Made by a program: the position numbers and the translations under genes. Below are positions 57,913 to 64,000 of a DNA stretch of 64,000 nucleotides, piece by piece. Every line of letters starts with the position of its first letter. Within the stretch, counting starts at the first letter, position 1. The notes under the pieces were generated by a model. The model saw nothing but the letters and a program-made list of their open reading frames with translations. It did no database searches and was not told the DNA's origin. The stretch covers positions 5,621,405 through 5,685,404 of the forward strand of contig OX638330.1 of NCBI GenBank assembly GCA_951812725.1, read 5' to 3'. This DNA comes from an uncultured Caldilineaceae bacterium. GTDB lineage: Bacteria; Chloroflexota; Anaerolineae; Caldilineales; Caldilineaceae.

Positions 57913-59172
57913 CTATTTGATCAGCGTGTCCAGAAACTCCTGGTTGTCTCGCGTTCGGCTCAGACGTTCCAGGATGGGTAAAATCGCTTCGTTCCCCCCT
58001 CCCATCGCGTCACTCATGCGCCGCAGCGTGTACACCTTTGCCAACACCTCCGGCTCCAGCATCTTTTCTTCGGCCCGCGTGCTGCTTCTTTCAATATCGA
58101 TCGCCGGGAAAATTCGCCGTTCCGATGTGCGCCGGTTGAGATGCAACTCCATGTTGCCCGTGCCTTTGAACTCCTCGTATATAACGTCGTCCATCCGGCT
58201 ACCCGTATCGACGAGACAGGTCGCAATGATCGTCAGACTGCCACCCTCTTCCAGATTCCGGGCCGCGCCAAAGAATCGTTTTGGTGGATAAAGCGCCGCC
58301 GGATCGATCCCACCCGATAACGTGCGGCCAGACGGAGGCACTGTCAAGTTATAGGCGCGAGTGAGGCGCGTTATGCTGTCCAGCAATATCACCACATCGC
58401 GGTTGCTCTCAGTCAGACGTTTGGCCCGCTCCAACGCCATCTCCGCTACGCGCACATGGTTTTGGACCGGTTCGTCAAATGTGCTGCTGATCACCTCCGC
58501 CTCCACCGAACGGTCCATATCGGTTACTTCCTCGGGCCGCTCACCTATCAGCACGACCATCAAATGTAGGTCCTCATAATTGCCCGACATGCCGTTGGCA
58601 ATGCGCTTCAGAATGGTCGTCTTGCCGGCTTTGGGAGGACTGACAATCATCCCGCGCTGGCCGCGGCCGATTGGCGACAACAAATCGATCATCCGGGTGG
58701 CCAGCAGGTTCGGTTTGGTTTCCAGGTGAATCTGATCATCTGGAAAAATGGGCGTTTGTTTCTCAAATATCGGACGCCGCTTGGCCTCCTCCGGGTCAAG
58801 GCCGTTGACGGCTTCCACCTTTAGCAGACCGAAATACTTCTCCGTGTCCTTTGGCGGCCGTACCTGGCCAACTACCAGATCCCCTGTCCGCAAACCAAAT
58901 CGACGAATCTGGCTCTGACTGACGTACACATCTTCCGGCCCCGGCAGTAGATGATCGCTGCGGAGAAAGCCTATGCCATCCTGTACGATTTCCAGAGTAC
59001 CGCCGCCAAAAATATAACCCTGCTTTTCGGCGTTTGCCCGCAATAAGAGAATTATCAGATCGTGCTTCTTTAAGCGGGTATGGCCAGTCATCGCCATGGA
59101 ACGAGCTAACTCCCTGAGTTCATCCAGGGTGCAATCCTCCAATTCGGCCATTGTCATACTGAGCATTTCCAT
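57913..59172 (-). CDS. rho: Transcription termination factor Rho
   Basis: Hexameric RNA-dependent ATPase that ends transcription, 419 residues. Rho N-terminal helix (TLDELRELARSMAMTGHTRLKKHDLI, in two pieces), the RNA-binding cold-shock-like domain with GFLRS (about 67-72), the Walker A loop SPPKAGKTT at 178-186, GERPEEVTDM (about 213-222), Walker B VVILLDSITRLTRAYN (about 263-278) and the secondary-site Q/R loop GGIDPAALYPPKRFFGAARN (about 286-305) are intact. Length is that of E. coli Rho, without the long N-terminal insertions of many high-GC bacteria. A strong promoter at 59568-59596 gives a leader of about 390 bases. Confidence 0.96.
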   Translation of the reverse strand: MEMLSMTMAELEDCTLDELRELARSMAMTGHTRLKKHDLIILLLRANAEKQGYIFGGGTLEIVQDGIGFLRSDHLLPGPEDVYVSQSQIRRFGLRTGDLVVGQVRPPKDTEKYFGLLKVEAVNGLDPEEAKRRPIFEKQTPIFPDDQIHLETKPNLLATRMIDLLSPIGRGQRGMIVSPPKAGKTTILKRIANGMSGNYEDLHLMVVLIGERPEEVTDMDRSVEAEVISSTFDEPVQNHVRVAEMALERAKRLTESNRDVVILLDSITRLTRAYNLTVPPSGRTLSGGIDPAALYPPKRFFGAARNLEEGGSLTIIATCLVDTGSRMDDVIYEEFKGTGNMELHLNRRTSERRIFPAIDIERSSTRAEEKMLEPEVLAKVYTLRRMSDAMGGGNEAILPILERLSRTRDNQEFLDTLIK

Positions 59173-59567
59173 AGTTCGTTCCTTGTCCGGCTCAACAAAA
59201 AATCACTCATTGCTTGCGCAACAGGACAGCGTGATATGCATACGAGTGAGAGTGCTGAAAGCGTGGGCTGTCTATTTGTTGGGTAGACCTACCGTCTACA
59301 CAATACAATCTTTGGGGATTGCCCGAATTCGGGCAGGTTTTCCTAGTGAATTGTCTAGTGCCAGGGTTGGGTAAATACTTAAGAGGTGCATTCAACGAAC
59401 AACCAGTCGCGTCTGCCTCCTATCCGCGGCTGTCGTCCGCTGTGCTCGATCATTCTGAAACAATCATCGCCAATTGCGTTTAGAGCAAGCCGGCTACTTT
59501 ACTGATTTCTCTTTGGATAGACGACGCGGACATATAGGGCGGAGGCAAACGTACGGCATCGACAACA
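59173..59567 (-). other. Long 5' leader of rho
   Basis: If the promoter at 59568 is used, this stretch is the untranslated leader of rho mRNA. It holds two inverted repeats: GTAGAC / GTCTAC around 59283-59299 and CCCGAATTCGGG around 59323-59334. Rho of other bacteria is autoregulated through a leader of a few hundred bases, and this could be the same. No gene is seen. Confidence 0.55.
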
Positions 59568-59596
59568 AGTATAGCAGCCTTTTAAGATGAAGTCAA
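59568..59596 (-). promoter_or_regulatory. rho promoter
   Basis: On the minus strand: TTGACT (plus positions 59591-59596), a spacer of 17 bases, TATACT (plus positions 59568-59573). RNA would begin about 59561. Confidence 0.75.
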
Positions 59597-59903
59597 CTAC
59601 CATTTTTCTGCAGCTTCACATCGAAGTCTTCGCCCATCTCCCGTCGCCGCGCATTCCGCAGCCTGATCCGGAAAACGCCCGCAATCCCGGAAACCATTGA
59701 AAAATCGTGCCGCACACAATTGGGGGCCCGGCGCACGATCGGCGCACGCTCACGATCGACTCCCGGCCCCCTTCAGTGGAACTTGCAACTCGTATCGTTT
59801 TTTCAATCCGTTGACCGTCGTCACCGCCCACTGCCGCTGAATACCAGCAACCCAGGTGCCGGCGCGGCGCCAACAAGGACTGGCCAACCTCCCGACTTAT
59901 TCG
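59597..59903. other. Intergenic region upstream of rho, no gene seen
   Basis: 307 bases between the rho promoter and the 3' end of the Crp/Fnr gene. No convincing frame; nothing further to report. Confidence 0.5.
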
Positions 59904-60608
59904 CTACCAATCCCAGATGCCGGCGATCTCCTTCAGCGTCTCAACATCAAGGATCCCGATTCGTCGATACCCCAATTCCACCAGTCCCTGCCGTTTGAAA
60001 TCACGCAGAATGGCGCTGACCGTCTCCCGATATGTACCGAGTCGATCCGCCAGAACCTGATGGCTCACCCCCTGAATCACCTCTTCCCTGTCGTTGCACA
60101 GTTCAACCAGAAGTGCCGCCAGTCGCTCCGGTAGCTTCTTATAGGCCACATCTTCCAGCCTGTCCTCTACCTGAAGAAGTCGGCTGCCGTACGTCTGCAG
60201 CATCCCCCATCCCAGAATCGGATACTGAAGCGTCATATTACGCGCCTCGGCTGCCGGAATCGACCAGACCACCGCATCTGTGTCCGCCTCGGCAAAAACG
60301 TTCGCCTCCTGCGGCCTGTTCAACGCGCCCTCGCCAAATATGGCTGCCGGCTCAAGCGACCCAATCACCAGCCGCCGGCCTTCATGATTCGGGCAGACCA
60401 GGTTGATCCTGCCCTTCATCAGCACGAACATCTCTCTTTTCAGAGCTGCCGCATCGGCAACAACCTCATGCGGCCGGTATGAACGCATGCGTACATGCTT
60501 CCCAAACGAAGGATCGTCATTGTGGAGATCCATCAACGTCTGCAAAAGTTCCGGTTTTCGGCCCAGGACATCGTCGGTAACAGCGTGTCGATAAGAATTA
60601 TCGAACAT
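59904..60608 (-). CDS. Crp/Fnr family transcriptional regulator
   Basis: A 234-residue regulator with an N-terminal cyclic-nucleotide-binding-like beta-roll (about 25-140, including GEGALNRPQEANVFAEA, the phosphate-binding-cassette position, where the usual Arg-Ala/Ser-Ala is absent) and a C-terminal winged helix with VSHQVLADRLGTYRETVSAILRDFK (in two pieces, about 181-205), the DNA-reading helix. The cassette lacks the classic R-x-A residues, so cAMP binding is uncertain. No N-terminal cysteines for an Fe-S cluster. AAGGATGTGATAA precedes the ATG. Confidence 0.9.
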   Translation of the reverse strand: MFDNSYRHAVTDDVLGRKPELLQTLMDLHNDDPSFGKHVRMRSYRPHEVVADAAALKREMFVLMKGRINLVCPNHEGRRLVIGSLEPAAIFGEGALNRPQEANVFAEADTDAVVWSIPAAEARNMTLQYPILGWGMLQTYGSRLLQVEDRLEDVAYKKLPERLAALLVELCNDREEVIQGVSHQVLADRLGTYRETVSAILRDFKRQGLVELGYRRIGILDVETLKEIAGIWDW

Positions 60609-61060
60609 TTATCACATCCTTTCTGGCTGCTCCGCAGTACAACTCCCATTCTCATGGCGCCAGCTAGGGCGGAATCTGTGAATGCCTCCGCCGTTGAGAA
60701 GGCACAAAATGAGTCTAACTTGTGCAAATCATGTGCCATGAAAGCACAAATTCCTGAAAAGGCCCCCAATCGTATCTATAGTCCGGTCAGAAACTGTACA
60801 CTGTATAAAGTATAGCAGTTTTTCACGGCAATTTCTACGCTTTCTATCCTTACAAGATCCTTATCAACCGCGCACTATTCTCTGCGCTCTCCTCTCAAGC
60901 ATAGCACTGAAAAGTTATATTTCTGTTGCAGAAAAGTTAGCGTTCCATAACTTTTAGAAAACTACCGCCCCATGACGCCTCCCCAAATGGTCCCCGCGCC
61001 TCTGTCATTCACGCCCTTCCATGCCATTCAGCCAATCTGTCCTCCTCTTGTCTCTCATCT

Positions 61061-61134
61061 GGGCGGTCGGGCCTTCGGCCCTCCCTTGTGCGGGGGGACA
61101 CCCCCCGCAACGCCCCTCTCCAAAAACACGCCCT
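61061..61134 (+). repeat. Dispersed hairpin core repeat, copy F (core only, diverged)
   Basis: Starts GGGCGGTCGGGCCTTCGGCC like the others. The second hairpin is GCGGGGGG (61090-61097) against CCCCCCGC (61101-61108), which restores a pair that is A-C in the other copies. The inverted-repeat ends of the full element are not seen. Confidence 0.8.
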
Positions 61135-61262
61135 GTCGCCGCCGCACAATTCTCCCGCCACTTTCCCCCGTCCTTCGCAGGGGGCGCACGCATGCGCGGC
61201 ACCACCACACCTTGTGTCATTTTTGCCCAAAATCGGGGACAAGACCCGCCAAATCGATGCAA

Positions 61263-61310
61263 TTGTCGACAAATTCGTGTTATGCTACACTAAATTTCTT
61301 ATGCTACACT
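61263..61310 (+). promoter_or_regulatory. SH3b gene promoter with direct repeat
   Basis: TTGTCG (61263-61268), 17 bases, TACACT (61286-61291). The 12-base TTATGCTACACT occurs at 61280-61291 and again at 61299-61310, 19 bases apart, so the -10 region is duplicated: a second start point or a regulator's half-sites. The gene starts 226 bases after the first -10. Confidence 0.55.
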
Positions 61311-61516
61311 GAAGGTCCTGTGGACTAACGCTGGACAACGACGAGTGACGTTCCGAAGTCCGTCGCTCTCAACACTAAAAACAAAGCTCAGCGCTGACTC
61401 TTGTCTGATGCTATAGTCGCTCGTAACCTGACCCCTACAACCGGTTCTGAATCGGTCGGGTCGAGGAATGGTTATCTGCATTCATTCTACTCTAATCAAA
61501 TGACGAGAGAAGCTTA

Positions 61517-63286
61517 ATGGCAGGAATTGTGAAGAGAATCGCCGCGGTTCTCGTAAGTATTGTCTGGCTCAGTCTGATTCTCGTATTGCTGGCAGGTTTC
61601 TTCGTGCCTGACCTTCACGAATTACTGCCAGCGCCAGTGAGAGAAATTACTGAACCGGAGGCACTGCGGGAACAGTGGGAAAGCTTCACCAATTCTTTGG
61701 CGGAGGCGATCGGCGTACAGTCTCCTCCTGCGCCTGAAGCTACACCAACCACCACTCCCGATCCGGCAGTATCCGCCCCGCCCACGGCCACCCCTGTACC
61801 CGAGACGCCCACTGTCGCGCCGCCAACCGCGGAGCCCGCGACACCAACCACCGCGCCCTCGATGAGCTCCGACGCCGATGACCAGCCCGAAGCAGCCGAA
61901 ACATCCGTCGCCGTCTCGGTGTCAGAAGATCGACAAGCCGACTTGCGCTCTGCTCCCAGCGAAGATGCAGACGTCATCGGGCTCGTCGCCGCAGGTGGCA
62001 CCGTAACTGTCACCGCCCGCGATTCCACCGGGCGCTGGTACCGCCTGGAAGACGGCACCTGGATCGACGCCGATGACCTGGTTGATGCCCCGCAAGATCA
62101 GCTCCCCGTAGTCATGGTGGAGTCCGTGCAACCCCCACCACCCGAGGATGAGCCGACCTCCGATACACCCACAGACGCGCCGACCACACAACTCGAGGCT
62201 GTCACCGCCGTTGTCAATGCCGACTCGAATCTGCGCGCCGGACCCGGTACCGACTTCGACCGTGTGGATGGTGTCAATTTCGGCGAAGAAGTGTCCGTCG
62301 TCGGCATATCTGCCGACGGTGAATGGTACTTGCTCGAAAGCGGGGCTTGGCTCTTCGCTGCCCTCCTCGTCGAAGCCGTTGACGTTCCGGTCGTCACTGA
62401 GGACACCGTTTCAGATGAGTTGACCACTGCGGACACCGAGCAAATTGACACCGGCGACGACCAGGCGCCGGCAGGGACCGAACAGCCGGATACCGAGACC
62501 GAGCAACCTGAATCCGGCGACGAACAGACCGAGACAGAAACCGAACAGCCGGATGCGGAGACCGAGCAACCTGACACCGGCGATGAACAGACCGAGACAG
62601 AATCCGACGCCGAGCAGTTGCAACCGGTTGTCATTGCCCCGCTTGGCGCCAATCTGCGCACCGGTCCCGGCGTCGAATTTGACCGTGTTGACGGCGTCGA
62701 GGAAGGCGAAGTACTGACAATTGTGGCTCAGGATGAAGGTGGAGACTGGTTGAAACTTGAAGATGGCTCCTGGATCTTCGCCGCCCTGGTAAACAACGTG
62801 CCCGCAGACCTCCCTGTAGATTCGGGAGAAGCAATGGAAGCCGAGACCGACGAAACCGGCGCCGACGACGAGACCACCGACGAGACAACCCCACCGGACG
62901 CGTCCGACGATGAACAAGACGTGCAGGCGGGTGACGATGCGCAGGACGAGCAGACCGACGAAGACGAACAAGATACACAGACGGATGAAGACGAGCAGGA
63001 TGAGCAGACCGACGAAGACGAACAAGATACGCAGGAAGAGGCCGAGCAGATCGTGTTGGCAACTCTAAACACCGATGCCAACTTGCGCAACGGCCCCGGT
63101 CTCGATGCAACCATCGTCGACTCCGCTCCCGCCGGCACGCAAGTGACGATCGTCGCTCGGTCCGACAACGACCAATGGCTGCAGCTTGACAATGGCTACT
63201 GGATTTTTGCTACTCTCGTCGACATCCTCCCAGCAGAAGAAGACGAAAACGCCGATACCGGAACAGACGATAACAACGACGGGTAG
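61517..63286 (+). CDS. Secreted or membrane-anchored multi-SH3b protein with acidic linkers
   Basis: A 589-residue protein with one N-terminal hydrophobic helix (about 8-30) as membrane anchor, then a Thr/Pro linker and four bacterial SH3 domains at about 132-188, 228-287, 371-428 and 512-573. Each has the NLR-GPG-D-like strand (SNLRAGPGTDFD, ANLRTGPGVEFD, ANLRNGPGLDAT) and a W-x-x-L...W-I/L ending. They are joined by long acidic, repetitive linkers of T, E, D and Q (about 300-368 and 433-510; DEDEQDTQ and DEDEQDEQ units). SH3b domains bind cell-wall peptides. No enzymatic domain. The linkers are strongly repeated at DNA level and probably unstable. Confidence 0.85.
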   Translation: MAGIVKRIAAVLVSIVWLSLILVLLAGFFVPDLHELLPAPVREITEPEALREQWESFTNSLAEAIGVQSPPAPEATPTTTPDPAVSAPPTATPVPETPTVAPPTAEPATPTTAPSMSSDADDQPEAAETSVAVSVSEDRQADLRSAPSEDADVIGLVAAGGTVTVTARDSTGRWYRLEDGTWIDADDLVDAPQDQLPVVMVESVQPPPPEDEPTSDTPTDAPTTQLEAVTAVVNADSNLRAGPGTDFDRVDGVNFGEEVSVVGISADGEWYLLESGAWLFAALLVEAVDVPVVTEDTVSDELTTADTEQIDTGDDQAPAGTEQPDTETEQPESGDEQTETETEQPDAETEQPDTGDEQTETESDAEQLQPVVIAPLGANLRTGPGVEFDRVDGVEEGEVLTIVAQDEGGDWLKLEDGSWIFAALVNNVPADLPVDSGEAMEAETDETGADDETTDETTPPDASDDEQDVQAGDDAQDEQTDEDEQDTQTDEDEQDEQTDEDEQDTQEEAEQIVLATLNTDANLRNGPGLDATIVDSAPAGTQVTIVARSDNDQWLQLDNGYWIFATLVDILPAEEDENADTGTDDNNDG

Positions 63287-63512
63287 TCAACGCATCCGCA
63301 GGTGATAGCCTTAGATCCAATTGTGTGATGGCGATGACAGAAACTGTCTGAACCGCAATCACCACAACTGATTTGCAGCAACTTAGCGCCGTACTGGCCA
63401 ACCCAGGTTTCGGACATCTGTCGGGAACCAAATTGGTCGTACGGCGTACTTATTTTATGACAGTGCATAAGAACCGGTATGCGCGTCCAAAAACAGACAC
63501 GGAGTAATTTTA

Positions 63513-64000
63513 ATGCGTATTCTGCTTTATACGGGCAAAGGCGGGGTCGGCAAGACGAGTGTCAGCGCGGCCTGCGCCCTCCGTTGCGCCCAACTGGGCT
63601 ACCGCACCGTCGTCCTCAGCACCGACTCCGCCCACAGTCTCGGCGACAGTTTCGACACCCGCATCGGCAGTGAGTTGGTGGAACTGGCCCCCAATCTGTG
63701 GGGACAGGAGATCGACCTCCTCCATCAGATGGACAAGTACTGGGGGCGCGTGCAGGACTATCTCAATGTACTCTTCTCCTGGCGGGGCATGGATTCTCTG
63801 GTCGCTGAAGAGACCTCAGTTCTGCCGGGAATGGTGGAGCTCGCCAGCCTCATGCACATTACACATCTGGCCGACAGCGGCAAGTACGACACGATCATCA
63901 TCGACGCTGCGCCGACCGGCTCCACCCTGCAACTGCTCAGTTTCCCCGATATTGCTCGCTGGTATATCGAGAAAATCATGCCCTTTGAACGTCGGACCCT
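63513..64000 (+). CDS. ArsA/GET3-family ATPase, truncated by the window edge
   Basis: The first 162 or so residues of an anion-transporting ATPase-type protein. The deviant Walker A is GKGGVGKT at 8-15, preceded by MRILLYT, and the nucleotide-sensing STDSAHSLGDSFD (about 37-49) is the family's switch-I-like loop. IIIDAAPTGSTLQLL (about 128-142) holds the other conserved Asp. Chloroflexota carry ArsA-like proteins not tied to arsenic and these may deliver tail-anchored or membrane proteins; no arsenic genes are near in the visible part. GGAG is 8 bases before the ATG. Confidence 0.85.
   Translation, partial: MRILLYTGKGGVGKTSVSAACALRCAQLGYRTVVLSTDSAHSLGDSFDTRIGSELVELAPNLWGQEIDLLHQMDKYWGRVQDYLNVLFSWRGMDSLVAEETSVLPGMVELASLMHITHLADSGKYDTIIIDAAPTGSTLQLLSFPDIARWYIEKIMPFERRT

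Larger units (their letters stand above)
60609..61516. other. Long intergenic region between divergent Crp/Fnr and SH3b genes
   Basis: 908 bases. It contains core repeat copy F (61061-61134), an inverted TTGTGC / GCACAA pair about 60719-60748 that could be an operator, and the promoter of the SH3b gene at 61263-61291 with a 12-base direct repeat. Frames in this stretch run through the repeat and are rejected. Confidence 0.6.

Noticed and set aside
59616..59876. 86-codon minus-strand frame upstream of rho
   Set aside because: No ribosome-binding site, no motif, and composition of random GC-rich sequence.
60719..60748. TTGTGC / GCACAA inverted pair as a Crp/Fnr operator
   Set aside because: The spacing of 18 bases does not match the 6-base gap of known Crp sites; kept only as a remark in the intergenic entry.

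Overview
The window is about 60% GC, has no annotation tracks beyond the sequence itself, and reads as chromosome of a heterotrophic member of the Chloroflexota, probably Caldilinea-like. This placement is an inference. It rests on the look of the rRNA operon, a mevalonate-type decarboxylase gene, many secreted proteins with Thr/Pro-rich or acidic linkers, and a dense set of sugar-acid dehydrogenases and isomerases. A 16S phylogeny from positions 39209-40730 would settle it. No transposase, phage gene or CRISPR array was seen.

Layout. Positions 1-2468 (minus strand) hold a DHH phosphoesterase, a small acidic protein and the 5' part of a diphosphomevalonate/phosphomevalonate decarboxylase gene. 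Positions 3014-7814 hold a DUF3500 protein, a Uma2-type nuclease-fold protein and a stand-alone molybdenum hydroxylase large subunit. Positions 8293-21298 form a sugar/sugar-acid catabolic region: uronate-dehydrogenase-like SDR, TIM-barrel isomerase, a second SDR, mannonate dehydratase, Gfo/Idh/MocA oxidoreductase, a tandemly duplicated GH32 + DinB pair, and a 3-hydroxyacyl-CoA dehydrogenase-like enzyme. It is interrupted by small genes (MNT nucleotidyltransferase, two zinc ribbons, HAD phosphatase, DUF2283). Positions 21347-24944 hold two PLP enzymes and a GNAT acetyltransferase. Positions 24966-31512 (minus) hold a lipoprotein, a secreted repeat protein, prephenate dehydrogenase, an HD protein, a site-2-type protease and a membrane glycosyltransferase-like protein.

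Positions 32032-38831 contain biotin ligase and a complete split acyl-CoA carboxylase: carboxyltransferase, an unknown coupled gene, biotin carboxylase and biotin carrier. Positions 38902-44433 are one rRNA operon (16S, tRNA-Ile, 23S, 5S) behind a near-consensus promoter. Positions 44711-55958 hold GlmU, a CBS/CorC membrane protein, cytidine deaminase, a glucose/sorbosone dehydrogenase lipoprotein, a sensor histidine kinase that appears leaderless, two nucleoside-type ABC permeases and class II fumarase. Positions 56182-60608 (minus) hold an M23/LysM peptidase, Rho and a Crp/Fnr regulator. The window closes with an SH3b surface protein and a truncated ArsA-type ATPase gene.

The most distinctive structure is a dispersed intergenic repeat found six times. 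Two copies are intact non-autonomous elements of about 290 bp with GTAA-starting inverted repeats and perfect 8-bp target duplications, the known hallmarks of IS66-family ends. All six share a roughly 70-bp core with two hairpins. The core is far better conserved than the rest of the element, and its stems change sequence while staying paired.
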